Under the pieces are notes generated by a model. That model made no database searches. It was not told the DNA's origin and saw only the letters and a program-made list of their open reading frames with translations. A stretch of 64,000 bases of DNA from Sophora flavescens (Eukaryota > Streptophyta > Magnoliopsida > Fabales > Fabaceae): NCBI GenBank assembly GCA_030762895.1, contig CM061063.1, positions 51,539,196 to 51,603,195 of the forward strand, read 5' to 3'. A program made the translations under genes and the position numbers. This document shows positions 11,298 to 22,424 of the stretch, piece after piece (position 1 is the first letter of the stretch; every line of letters starts with the position of its first letter).

Positions 11298-13127
11298 AAG
11301 TTAAGTTTACCATTTGGACGGTCCCACAAGGACTTCGGGTCTTGTATGTGTCCCACATACGGTTATAAAAACAACACAACTTATGAACCTCGCAGACTCC
11401 TATGGTCATAACCTAGTGCCTTAACCTCTCATTAAGACCTCAACACATGCTCTATGTCACAACACCTCTTTAACATATTTCATGTAGGTTAGGCACCTCT
11501 AAAAATCATCATGATCCTCACGCCCAAAACAACTCATCTCTTAGACCACATATATATCTTCGCTTAATCCACTAAGCATAAAGTAAATACCACACAGATC
11601 ATGCATAACATCAAGTCAATCAAAGATATTTCAAAACATCAACATAGCACTAAATCAGTTCAATAAAGGTAATAAAACTCAAATCAACCATCAAAAGTAT
11701 AAACATCAACCTAATATCGATCAACCTACAATCCCCGAATCACCATGGATGTTTTATAAAAGCAATTTAAAGTGATTCTGGTCTTGTCGATTATTCGACT
11801 TCTAGTAAGGTTTAGGTCGCCCTACATAATCACTACATAATCTACTACTTATCGATTCCGACGATAGGTTGATTCTTTCCCCCACCTGAGTTATCACCGA
11901 AAGCTCGAATTCCCAGCTCCTCGTTATCCGACCACGAGGTGTTAACACCACCTTCAACCAAACAACATAAAAACAACTAAATCAAATAAACTCATCTATG
12001 TTCTCATTAGGTATGTTCGGCCATTCAAATCTAATGAGAGTTAAGTTTCATTTCACACTCTAAGATTTTAGATACTTAACTCTTAGGTTCTAGGTGACTT
12101 AGATAATTTGTTATAACTTGAAAATATTGTATAAAATCATCCAGACTCTTAGGTTAGGTTTCGTCCTTGTATAGTAAAATAGGTTAGAAAAATTTAAACC
12201 TTCCAATCTCTTAGATTTTGCATCCCAATGTATTTAGGAGCTCAAATCCATGATCATATTGAAAATAAAAGAAAACAAAATATACTAGGTCCATAAACCT
12301 CATAGGTTCGGTCATCATAAGATAACTAGGTTAGAAATCTCTAAACTTACCAATCTTTTAGACTTAGCATCCTAATGTCTTAAGGATCTTCAAGTCCATG
12401 GTCATTTTGGAAAATGAAAACTCAAACATCCCAGCTCCAAAACATTGAGTTTTGGCCTAGTCTAGGAGAATGAGGAAAAACCTTTTGTTTGATGAAAACT
12501 CTTAGGTTTGGCATCACAAAGTATTAAGAGGTCTAAATCCATGATCATAGCTAGAAAGTTGAACTCAAGCATCCTAGGTCCAAAACCATATAGGTTTGGC
12601 CATCCTTGGATAAATAAGCTAGAGATTTTCAAACCTTTCAAGACTTTAGATTTAAGATCAAGAGGGATCTAGAAGCTCAAATACATGATCATCTTTCAAA
12701 AAGTTGAAACAAAACTTCCTAAGCCATCGTGTATAGGTTTCGGTCATCCTTGGAAATATGAGGTAGAAATTTTTGTTTTATACAAACTCTTAGTATGTGA
12801 AAATATAAGTTAATACAAGACTATAGAAAGTGGTTTCAACTAAAAAGGATTTTTCTACAATTTTCTAGAGATTTTAGAAGTTGAAAACCCATTAAAAACA
12901 CTTAAAGAAAAAGTAGAGTAAACCATAAGGTAAAAGAATAAACTTGCAAAAAGATTGACATAGGAGTATTACCCTTGATACAAGGATCAACTTTTGTGAA
13001 GAACTTGAGTTGAAAAGATGAATAAAAATGCAAGCTTTATGAGTATGAAGTTTGAAGAGAAAGGAAGAAGATGAAGAAATAGTGTTTTTGGAGAAGAAAA
13101 AGTAAGTTGAAGAAAATGAAAGTGTGA

Positions 13128-13134
13128 TATATAG
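13128..13134 (-). promoter_or_regulatory. LTR TATA box (3' LTR)
   Basis: CTATATATCACAC on the minus strand within U3, about 0.6 kb from the LTR start in element orientation. The equivalent position in the 5' LTR is 19085-19091. Related LTRs in this window have TATAAATA or TATAAAAG at a comparable distance. Confidence 0.5.
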
Positions 13135-13748
13135 GGAGAGAGAGAGGGCCACGGTTTTGAGGGAGAGAAATGAGTTCTTGGAGGCCAAGTTTTGAGTTAT
13201 GTCATGTTTGGTTGGTAAAAGTTGAAAGGAATGACTTAATTGATTATAAAATAGTAAATTTTGAAAAAAAAAAGTAATGATGGTACTTTTATGGATGTGA
13301 CATAAAGCTTCTACAACCATGCCTCCTTTCCCTAACAAGTCACCTCATCTCTTTTGTGTCCCTTAGTCTGCTCCATTTCGTACCAGGTTACAGTTCCGAT
13401 CATATATTCCCGACGTGTTCACCCGAATAAAATATTTTATTTTATTTTATTTTTGAACGAACATTTTTAAAATAACCAAAGTTGAAGGAATCATGATAAA
13501 AACATTAACCGTCTTGTTCACGGGTCAAAATTAGGTTTTCTGCTCAGTAAACTTATACTGGCAGTGAAAACGCAGACCGACTTTCGTCTGAATTTTCAAC
13601 CGAAAATTTCACTGTGACTTCATATGATAAGGTGGATCAAGAATATGATTTTATTTTATTAAAACAAAATATTTTCTACTTTCATATTAAAATATAATTA
13701 CTTATATTTTAATTGATTAAACAGTATAATAAAAATCAGGCTGTTACA

Positions 13749-13764
13749 GTACTACCCCTCTTAA
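13749..13764 (-). other. Polypurine tract region
   Basis: On the minus strand the bases just before the 3' LTR read AAGAGGGGTAGTAC, directly followed by TGTAACAG. A purine run here is where plus-strand DNA synthesis would start. Confidence 0.55.
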
Positions 13765-13795
13765 AAGAAAATTCCGTCCTCGGAATTTACATACC

Positions 13796-15125
13796 TCAGA
13801 AAAGATGTGGATATTGTTGTTGCATATCCGCCTCGCGTTCCCAAGTTGCATCTCCAGTAGTTTCATCCCATATGACCTTAACCAAAGGAATCTGTCTACC
13901 ACGAAGCTCCTTAATCCGTCTATCTGCGATCCTCACAGGTAAGGCCTCATGCTCTAGGTTCTCTCGCAGTTGTATCGACTCAAACTCAATCACATGAGAT
14001 GGATTAGGATAGTACTTTCTCAACTGAGAAACATGAAAGATGTCATGAATGTTGAAAAGATTTGGTGGCAAGGCAATTTGGTAAGCTACTGGACCAATTC
14101 GTCGAAGAATCTGAAAAGGTCCCATGAAACGAGGAGTAAGTTTTCTAGATTTGATAGCTCTGCCAATTCCAGTTTTCCGAGTAACTCTCAAGAATACGTG
14201 ATCACCTTTCTGGAATTCTAATGGTCTCCTCCTCTTGTCACTGTAGATCCTTTGCCTATCCTGTGCTTCCTTCATCTTTTCCCTTATCTTCCTGACTTGT
14301 TCCGTAGTCTGTTGTACCACATCCGGACCCAAAAACAGGTTCTCACCAGTCTCATACCAACATAATGGGGTCCTACACTTTCTTCCGTACAGAGCCTCAT
14401 ACGGTGCCATTCCGATACTACTGTGGAAACTGTTTTTATAAGTAAATTCAATCAATGGCAAGAACTCATCCCAACTGCCAGTGTGTTCCAACACACAAGC
14501 TCTCAATAGATCCTCCAATGATTGAATTGTCCTCTCTGATTGCCCATCAGTTTGGGGATGGTAGGCAGAACTCATTCTCAATTTCGTTCCCAAGGCATGT
14601 TGCAATTGTCTCCAAAATTGAGAGGTAAATCTAGGATCTCGATCTAAGACAATGGTTGATGGCACACCATGCAATCTAACCACTTAGCTGATGTAAATCT
14701 GGGTTAACTTTTCTAATTTATCACCTTCTCTGATAGTTAAGAAGTGAGCACACTTCGTCAACCTATCAATGATAATCCAAATCGCATCATGCTTCTTGGG
14801 AGTTCGTGGTAATCCGGTCACGAAATCCATAGCTATACTATCCCATTTCCATTCTGGGATATCTAAAGATTGTAATAATCCTGCTGGTGTCTGATGTTCA
14901 ATCTTCACCTTTTGACACACCAAGCAAGATAAAACATACTCTGCTACTTCCTTCTTCATTCTGGTCCACCAAAACATTTTCCTCATATCATGATACATCT
15001 TTGTGGATCCAGGATGAAAACTCAACTTACTCTTGTGTGCTTCTTCCAAAATCATCTTCCTAAGTTCTGCATTCTCTGACACACATATCCTATCCTTAAA
15101 CCTTAACACACCATCTTCTCCCCTA
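13796..15125 (-). pseudogene. Tekay-type integrase with chromodomain-like tail, one stop
   Basis: Frame of 15109-13796 on the minus strand. The first part has the His-His-Cys-Cys zinc-binding motif (FHPGSTKMYHD ... CLVCQ) and the start of the catalytic core (WDSIAMDFVTGLPRT, first Asp). A TAA at 14684-14686 interrupts it in frame. The second part continues at once with the second catalytic Asp region (IVLDRDPRFTSQFW), SAYHPQTDGQSERT and then the C-terminal domain (FQKGDHVFLRV, IFHVSQLRKYYPNPSHVIE). It ends with a chromodomain-like segment (PLVKVIWDETTGDATWEREA). In active elements this enzyme joins cDNA to the target, and the tail is thought to steer it to heterochromatin. A frameshift near 15125 separates it from the RNase H frame. 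Confidence 0.9.
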
Positions 15126-15131
15126 GTGAAC

Positions 15132-16211
15132 TCAAACTTTACCCCCGTCTATCTCCTTACTAATCTCCCGAAGGTATAGATCCTGAACTTGCTTATCTTT
15201 AAGATCTTTCAAGAAATCACTACTAATAGTGACCATACTTAAGCAAACTTTATCTTTCCGTAATTCCATTACTAAGCTCAGATCTCTGAATTGTTCAAGC
15301 AATTCTAACTCCTTAACCATCATTACGGATACATGCAAGGACTTCCTACTTAAGGCATCTGCTACCACATTGGCCTTACCAGGGTGGTACAATAACTCAA
15401 AATCGTAATCTTTTATGAATTCCATCCACCTCCGCTGCCTCATATTCAATTCCTTTTTATCGAATAGGTACTTCAGGTTCTTATGGTCACTGAAAACATT
15501 AAACCTTGATCCATACAAAAAGTGTCGCCATATCTTTAATACAAACACTATTGCTGCTAACTCCAAATCATGAGTCGGATAATTCCTTTCATGAATCCTC
15601 AACTGTCGGGAAGCATAAGCGACAACTCTTCCCTCTTGCATCAGAACACAACCTAAACCTTGGTATGACGCATCACAGTATACATCAAATTGTCCTAGAG
15701 GGTCTGGTAAGATCAACACATGTGATGTAGTCAACCTTTCCTTCAACTTTTGAAAACTCTGCTCACACTTGTCCGTCCATACAAAAGTTGTATCTTTTCT
15801 CGTTAACTGCATCATGGACAACGCAATCTTAGAGAATCCCTCTATGAACCTCCGATAATATCCAGCAAGTCCTAAGAAACTCCGTACTTCACTCATTGAC
15901 TTAGGTCGTTCCCATTTAAGAACTGCCTCAACCTTAGCTGGATCTACGTCTATTCCTTCTTTATTAATCATGTGCCCTAGGAATTGCACTTCTTCCAGCC
16001 AAAACTCACACTTGCAAAGTTTGGCATAAAGTTGCCTATCCTTTAAGACTCGCAATACCAAACTCAAATGTTCCTCATGCTCTTCCCATGTACCATGATT
16101 CTGGTGAAAGAAATCATCCGCTCTAATTAGTATGACATATAATACTACATAAACAAGTATATAAATACCATATGTCATACTAATATAAACTTTTGTATTA
16201 GGTTTGGACAC
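15132..16211 (-). pseudogene. Truncated reverse transcriptase-RNase H of the Tekay-type element
   Basis: The 359-codon minus-strand frame begins with about 35 residues of non-homologous sequence created by a deletion, then enters the RT thumb (LCKCEFWLEEVQFLGHMINK, SFLGLAGYYRRFIEGFSKIA). RNase H follows with its acidic residues in DVYCDASYQGLGCVL, in HDLELAAIVFVLKIWRHFL and in FSDHKNLKYLF, and the frame ends in a linker after VADALSRKS. The palm with the catalytic YIDD-type box, the protease and gag are missing between about 16115 and the leader. A stop at 15132-15134 and a frame change separate it from the integrase ORF. The deletion junction contains the inverted repeat at 16127-16183. Confidence 0.9.
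16127..16183. repeat. Short inverted repeat at the deletion junction
   Basis: TTAGTATGACATAT (16127-16140) and its exact complement ATATGTCATACTAA (16170-16183) are separated by 29 bp. They lie exactly where gag-protease-RT palm sequence is missing. The insert matches neither flanking pol nor leader sequence. Confidence 0.8.
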
Positions 16212-16311
16212 TCTACCCCACTTCTAAACATAGTCTAAATCCGATGTGGATTCAACTAGACACGGCCAGTAACAACACCCTAACTTTTAGCAGTCCGATC
16301 AGAACCAAACT

Positions 16312-16323
16312 GCTCTGATACCA
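16312..16323 (-). other. Primer binding site (initiator Met tRNA)
   Basis: On the minus strand TGGTATCAGAGC starts a few bases after the 5' LTR (element orientation). This is the standard complement of the 3' end of plant initiator methionine tRNA and fixes the element's orientation as minus. Confidence 0.9.
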
Positions 16324-16992
16324 AATGAGACACCCCGTTGTGTCTCTTTATGTCATTTAGTTTAAAACCTCATTATTTAATTACTTAATCGCATGCTTAA
16401 CGTGAAAATTATGTAAAAATTGAAACTTAATTTCTTAAGCAAATAGATTCATATAGAACAGAATACGAAAACATAAATATATTAAACATACTTGAACCAT
16501 CAGAGTTATCAAAACACTGTTTCAGGGCATCCCATCAATAGGATCCCGAACTGGTGCATAGTTATACAAAACATAATCGGAAAGATAAAGCTTCACAACA
16601 CATACGCACTGGCCATAACTAACTAGACCCTAATCACCATGGGTCACAGCTCGTCCTCCAGCATCTGGTCGTAGGGAGTTCCATCCAACTCCTCCTGGTT
16701 ACGTTCATCCACAGGGTCTTCTCGTATGGTTCCACAAGGAGACATAATACAACATACAGAAATATACAGGGGATAAGAAACAGTTCTATCATCAAAAGCG
16801 GAAAAGAGTCATAGTAAACTATACAGTAATTATCACAGACACAACATCAGTCAAGTCATCCATCTTCCATAAAATTCTTATATCCATCCTACCCTCACTC
16901 CTGCAACTAAAACTTGATACTGAAAATAGCTATGGTTTCCCTATCATAGTTATGGTTATCGATCAGTCGTCCAAGCGACACGTCCCATTCCC

Positions 16993-17258
16993 GGTGCACA
17001 TCCTCGGTCATGGTGAGAATGCTCATGCAAAGCAATGACACTATAGCTGCACATTAAACCCGGTGCACACCCCGGACCGTGGGTGGTCATGCAAAGCAAT
17101 GACACTATAGTTGCACGATTATCCCGGTGCACACCTTCACCATGGTAAGAACGCTCATGCAAAGCGTGACACTACAACTGCACGATGATCCCGGTGTACA
17201 CCTCGTCCACTCCCAGAGGTGCTCATGCAAAGCAATGACACTCGTAGCTGCACAAGTT
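16993..17258. repeat. Tandem repeat of about 65 bp inside the 5' LTR
   Basis: Same four-unit array as at 11035-11297, with unit-specific differences conserved between the LTRs. It was therefore present before insertion. Confidence 0.85.
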
Positions 17259-19084
17259 AAGTTTACCTTTTGGACTGTCCCACAAGGACTTCGTGTCTTG
17301 TATGTGTCCCACATACGGTTATAGAAACAACACAACTTATGAACCTCGCAGACTCCTATGGTCATAACCTAGTGCCTTAACCTCTCATCAAGACCTCAAC
17401 ACATGCTCTATGTCACAACACCTCTTTAACATATTTCATGTAGGTTAGGCACCTCTAAAAATCATCATGATCCTCACTCCCAAAACAACTCATCTCTTAG
17501 ACCACATATATATCTTCGCTTAATCCACTAAGCATAGAGTAAATACCACACAGATCATGCATAACATCAAGTCAATCAAAGATATTTCAAAACATCAACA
17601 TAGCACTAAATCAGTTTAATAAAGGTAATAAAACTCAAATCAACCATCAACAGTATAAACATCAACCTAATATCGATCAACCTACAATCCCCGAATCACC
17701 ATGGATGTTTTATAAAAGCAATTTAAAGCGATTCTGGTCTTGTCCATTATTCGACTTCTAGTAAGGTTTAGGTCGCCCTACATAATCACTACATAATCTA
17801 CTACTTATCGATTCCGACGATAGGTTGATTCTTTCCCCCACCTGAGTTATCACCGAAAGCTCGAATTCCCAGCTCCTCGTTATCCGACCACGAGGTGTTA
17901 ACACCACCTTCAACCAAACGACATAAAAACAACTAAATCAAATAAACTCATCTATGTTCTCATTAGGTAGGTTCGGCCATTTAAATCTAATGAGAGTTAG
18001 GTTTCATTTCACACTCTTAAGATTTTAGATACTTAACTCTTAGGTTCTAGGTGACTTAGATAATTTGTTATAACTTGAAAATATTGTATAAAGTCATCCA
18101 AACTCTTAGGTTAGGTTTCGGCCTTGTATAGTAAATTAGGTTAGAAAACTTTAAACCTTCCAATCTCTTAGATTTTGCATCCCAATGTATTTAGGAGCTC
18201 AAATCCATGATCATATTGAAAATAAAAGAAAACAAAATATCCTAGGTCCATAAACCTCATCGGTTCGGTCATCATAAGATAACTAGGTTATAAATCTCTA
18301 AACTTTCCAATCTTTTAGACTTAGCATCCTAATGTCTTAAGGATCTTCAAGTCCATGGTCATTTTGGAAAATGAAAACTCAAACATCCCAGCTCCAAAAC
18401 ATTGAGTTTTGGCCTAGCCTAGGAGAATGAGGAAAAGCCTTTTGTTTGATGAAAACTCTTAGGTTTGGCATCACAAAGTATTAAGAGGTCTAAATCCATG
18501 ATCATAGCTAGAAAGTTGAACTCAAGCATCCTAGGTCCAAAACCATATAGGTTTGGCCATCCTTGGATAAATAAGCTAGAGATTTTCAAACCTTTCAAGA
18601 CTTTAGATTTAAGATCAAGAGGGATCTAGAAGCTCAAATACATGATCATCTTTCAAAAAGTTGAAACAAAACTTCCTAAGCCACCGTGTATAGGTTTCGG
18701 TCATCCTTGGAAATAAGAGGTAGAAATTTTTGTTTTATACAAACTCTTAGTATGTGAAAATATAAGTTAATACAAGACTATAGAAAGTGGTTTCAACTCA
18801 AAAGGATTTTTCTACAATTTTCTAGATATTTTAGAAGTTGAAAACCCATTAAAAACACATAAAGAAAAAGTAGAGTAAACCATAAGGTAAAGGAAGAAAC
18901 TTGAAAAAAGATTGACATAGGATTATTACCCTTGATACAAGGATCAACTTTTGTGAATAACTTGAGTTGAAAAGATGAATAAAAATGCAAGCTTTATGAG
19001 TATGAAGTTTGAAGAGAAAGGAAGAAGATGAAGAAATAGTATTTTTGAAGAAGAAAAAGTGAGTTGAAGAAAATGAAAGTGTGA

Positions 19085-19091
19085 TATATAG
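19085..19091 (-). promoter_or_regulatory. LTR TATA box (5' LTR)
   Basis: CTATATATCACAC on the minus strand; in the intact element this LTR would drive genomic RNA toward lower coordinates. The base context equals that at 13128-13134. Confidence 0.5.
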
Positions 19092-19470
19092 GGAGAGAGA
19101 GAGGGCCACGGTTTTGAGTGAGAGAAATGAGTGCTTGGAGGCCAAGTTTTGAGTTATGTCATGTTTGGTTGGTAAAAGTTGAAAGGAATGGCTTAATTGA
19201 TTATAAAATAGTAAATTTTGAAAAAAAAATTAATGATGGTACTTTTATGGATGTGACATAAAGCTTCTACAACCATGCCTCCTTTACCTAACAAGTCACC
19301 TCATCTCTTTTGTGTCCCCTAGTCTGCTCCATTCCGTACCCGGTTACAGTTCCGATCGTATATTCCCGACGTGTTCACCCGAATAAAATATTTTATTTTA
19401 TTTTATTTTTGAACGAAAATTTTTAAAATAACCAAAGTTGAAGGAAACATGATAAAATCAGGCTGTTACA

Positions 19471-19475
19471 ATTAG
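19471..19475 (+). repeat. Target site duplication ATTAG, right
   Basis: Directly follows the LTR end TGTTACA and matches 10375-10379. Flanking unit-A sequence resumes with TTACAGAGGGGG, as in unit B. Confidence 0.95.
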
Positions 19476-20276
19476 TTACAGAGGGGGAGTTCAAAGTAAT
19501 AAAGAACTCTTATTAATAACTGATACAAAATAGTGTTGAACAAGAAAACATGCCTAGAGGTGTGTCGTTAGAATTGCATAGTATGCATTTATTCCTCTGC
19601 TAATCTTTTTTGTCATTGACACGGATATATACTCCCATCATAATTCAGATTTGCATTTAAATTCAATTGATCATAACAGTCTTTTCGTTATGCTGCTGAG
19701 ATTTGAAGGTTATGCTGCTCTGCTCTGAATCATTTTCAATCTACTCCCAGACGGTGATTTAATTTCAAATGGACATTTCTCATACTCCAGGAGGATACAT
19801 TTCAGAAAAAAGCAAACAAATATATATTTTTTTTGACGCAAACCTTTTTTCAGAAGAAAGCAAACCTAATAACCATATATACCCAAAATAAATCAGACAA
19901 CAATAATACATCAACATTATCCAATGAATGAAAAAACGTATCGATATATCCACTTAAAATTTCTAATTTCTACATAAAATTTCATAAAGAGAATTACTTT
20001 GGATTATGTCAGATAAATATGGCATTGGACTGGTTTGAGTGACTACAATCTTGTCAAGCATATATGCAAAGAGAACAACTAATATAGATTCTTATTGTCA
20101 CAAAACAATACGCATTCACCAAAAACATTGAAGAAACTAATTTTCTTCAAAAGTACTTTATGGGCACAGGAACTTATACTACAGGAGTTGATCATCCATT
20201 GTATGAGGACCCTCTTTACTACTTTTATGGAAAGTAAACATGTACATAGGGCTTCCAAAGGAAAAAACACTGCTGG
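19476..20276. other. Unit A, middle part: no gene supported
   Basis: Noncoding DNA matching unit B 44540-45336. No ORF with family signal and no RNA gene seen. Confidence 0.5.
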
Positions 20277-20279
20277 AAC
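20277..20279 (+). repeat. Target site duplication AAC, left of the CACTA element
   Basis: AAC precedes CACTAG here and follows CTAGTG at 30664-30666. Unit B has one AAC (45337-45339) at the matching empty site. Confidence 0.95.
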
Positions 20280-20304
20280 CACTAGTGCAATAAGTGCTTT
20301 TTAC
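20280..20304 (+). repeat. CACTA terminal inverted repeat, left
   Basis: Begins CACTAGTGCAATAAGTGC and ends TTTTTAC. It matches the complement of 30639-30663 at 23 of 25 positions. Confidence 0.95.
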
Positions 20305-20325
20305 AGGAACGTTTTATGTCAGTTG

Positions 20326-20520
20326 ACCATATGTTTGACGTAAAAAATGAGGCGGTGGCAGTTTTGTAAATATTAAATCACTATTTGTGTTAGTTGTGTA
20401 ATGAACTGACGTTAAAAGTGATTTGCAAGAATTATTAACACTTTTAATGTCAGTTGTTTATACAACTGACGTTAAAAGTTGATTTTTACTTCAGTTAAAT
20501 AAATAACTGACGTAAATAAT
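20326..20520. repeat. CACTA subterminal repeats, left block 1
   Basis: Copies of AACTGACGTTAAAAG and its complement, often as facing pairs (for example around 20446-20485). These are the likely binding sites for the element's second protein, by analogy with En/Spm subterminal motifs. Confidence 0.85.
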
Positions 20521-21307
20521 CCTATATTCCTATCTGAAACTCATTCCTATCTTTCTTTGGCATTGTCATCTCCCTGTGGTCACTCTTAACGCAGATCACT
20601 CCATATATAGTGCAGTTTATTTCTAATCTTTTTTTTTAAACAAGTTTATTTTTAACCTTAATTAATTAGCTTGAATTAGTAAACAAATTCTTGTGCAAAT
20701 TAAAATAAATAAACACTTAACATAAAACAAGTTATATGTATAATCAAATCATATCTCATTGAAGCGATTCATAAGTTACAATTACATGATTAAAAGATAA
20801 AAAATTTCTGCAACATAGCCCTAAAATATAAAAAAGTTTCTGCTTCAACATCATTTTCTTCTCAATTCTGTCCTCAGAAACCCCAATGGATGCATCTCCT
20901 CCCTCACTTGAATTCCTTGATGCTCCATCTGAATCCACAGTCACTTGCTGCCAAAGCGGAGTGAAAGGGATGACGAGGATGAAATAAAGTGAGGGGATCA
21001 CATTATGTGATTCACCCAACCTTACCATCCATGTTACGTGATTTACTCAACCTCAGAAGGTTTTTGACCATTAAGACAGAGACCTTTAAGTCTAGGTATA
21101 GGAAGAAATAACAAAAGTCTCAAATATGATAGAGCCATATTGTGAAGGAATAGAAAACGCACGAAATATAGAGGAAAAGAAGAGGGGGTGTATTATAGAC
21201 TGATACAGAAGAATGGTACTTTATATAGAGAAGAGAGACTACCTAATTTTCATGAAAACTGATCTATAAACTTAATGCTCATTAAGAGGATTAAGTTACA
21301 AGGTGCG
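20521..21307. other. Spacer within the left end of the CACTA element
   Basis: About 0.8 kb without subterminal motifs or recognised coding sequence, splitting the left subterminal repeats into two blocks. It may be a later insertion, but no termini were seen. A 90-codon minus-strand ORF here has no family signal. Confidence 0.4.
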
Positions 21308-21437
21308 TGGGTAAGTAGCACAGTAGTCATAGGAATGAATCTTTTTGCAGAAACGTATACACTTTTAAGCATGGGTAAGTAGCACAATAGTCATAGGAAT
21401 GAATGTTTTTGCAGAAACTTATACACTTTTAACGTCA
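21308..21437. repeat. Tandem duplication of about 65 bp
   Basis: Two adjacent copies of GGGTAAGTAGCACARTAGTC...TATACACTTTTAA with a few substitutions. The second leads directly into subterminal block 2. Confidence 0.85.
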
Positions 21438-21535
21438 GTTGTCTTCAAAAACTGACGTTAAAAGTGTTTAAACAACTGACGTTAAATAGATGACCTTTAA
21501 CGTCAGTTGTTACAAACAACTGACGTAAAATGATT
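21425..21535. repeat. CACTA subterminal repeats, left block 2
   Basis: Facing pairs of TTTAACGTCAGTTG and CAACTGACGTTAAA, with the same motif and spacing as in the right end (30352-30640). Confidence 0.85.
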
Positions 21536-21559
21536 TTTTAAAGATGGTTTTTAATTATA

Positions 21560-21713
21560 ACGTTTACACCCGCTCGCCTTCTTCACTTCGCTCTGTACGT
21601 CTCTGTTCTTCTCTTTTCATCACGCCCACCCACACTCTCACTATCACTTTGCCCTAATCGCGAGCTCCTCTCCACCGCAACCACCGCGAGGGCTTCATCG
21701 CCACCACCGCGAG
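21560..21713 (+). other. Probable noncoding first exon of the CACTA transposase gene
   Basis: A pyrimidine-rich, GC-richer leader (CTCGCCTTCTTCACTTCGCT...) ends at CGCGAG followed by the donor GTACACTC at 21714. The matching acceptor ATATCTACAG is at 23721-23730, 13 bases before the transposase ATG. This leaves an intron of about 2 kb that holds the gypsy remnant. Such 5' exons with long introns are common in plant CACTA genes. The transcription start is not visible. Confidence 0.5.
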
Positions 21714-22424
21714 GTACACTCTTAACCCTAACTCTGTCTTTCCCGCTCAATATTCTTTGCAATAACTTGACATCTCTCTCTCTCCTTCCCGAGCACTAAC
21801 TCTCCTTGTCCCTCTACTCTCAGTAACCACATCGAACGTTGGCCAACCACTCGAGCTCCCCTCCCCACCACCACGCGAGCACCTATTTCTGGTGAGTCTT
21901 AAGGTCACATTTTTTTATTTTTGGTTTTGAGTGTATGTTGAAACTGTAGTCTCTGTAGTTGAAACTTGAAACTGTAGTTTGAGTTATTTGGAATGTCTCT
22001 ATTTCTGGTCGTGTGTTTTGTGTTTTCTCTTGTTTTTCTTCTGCTATCATGACCTATTTCAAAATGGGAAGAAATTTAGAGTTGCTTGTAGCATGTTACA
22101 TCAACAATATATTTCTCATTTCTCAACCTGAAAATGGTGTAAATTTGAAATAATTTTTAAACGCCTTGCTTGTATATATCATGCTCTCTTGATCGATTCA
22201 TATGGCTGAGTGGTTATAGTACTAGACATAGCAATAGTCCTAATATGTTTTGTTGCTTGCTTGATGAGAAGAATGATGTGAGATTACCGTGGAAATTTTG
22301 TTTTAGGCAGTTAGTCAAATAAGATATACATGGTTGATGATCAGCCTCTGGTTATCTAATTTTATAACTAGTAAGACCACGGCTTTTTGCACTAATTACT
22401 CGAGTTTAATCTCGTTTTCACCCA

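Larger units (their letters stand above)
10380..13748 (-). repeat. 3' LTR of the Tekay-type element
   Basis: Runs from TGAGACACCCCG to CAGGCTGTTACA on the plus strand. It is about 230 bp longer near its inner end than the partner LTR, which lost a segment between two ATAAAA runs. It carries a TATA box (13128-13134, minus strand) and a four-unit tandem repeat (about 11035-11295). Confidence 0.95.
10380..19470 (-). mobile_element. Tekay/Del-type chromovirus LTR retrotransposon, internally deleted
   Basis: A 9,091-bp element in minus orientation with very long LTRs (3,369 and 3,145 bp), ATTAG target duplications, a methionine-initiator tRNA primer site and a short internal region of about 2.6 kb. 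LTR ends are TGTAACA...TGTCTCA in element orientation. The internal region keeps the RT thumb, RNase H, integrase and a chromodomain-like C terminus. Gag, protease and the RT palm are deleted, so it cannot move on its own. The two LTRs differ at about 10 of the first 245 aligned bases by eye, so the insertion is not very recent. Clade assignment rests on LTR length and on the integrase tail sequence VIWDETTGDATWEREADMQ. Confidence 0.9.
16326..19470 (-). repeat. 5' LTR of the Tekay-type element
   Basis: Runs from TGAGACACCCCG to GGCTGTTACA on the plus strand. Compared with the other LTR it lacks about 230 bp between two ATAAAA runs near 19455. It carries the tandem array at about 16993-17258 and a TATA box at 19085-19091 (minus strand). 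Confidence 0.95.

Noticed and set aside
12892..13338. 148-codon minus-strand ORF
   Set aside because: Lies entirely within the Tekay LTR across its TATA box. It is rich in Ser, Leu and Phe from pyrimidine-rich DNA and is not kept as one frame in the partner LTR.
20756..21028. 90-codon minus-strand ORF inside the CACTA left end
   Set aside because: No family signal. It lies in a spacer between subterminal repeats where no gene is expected.
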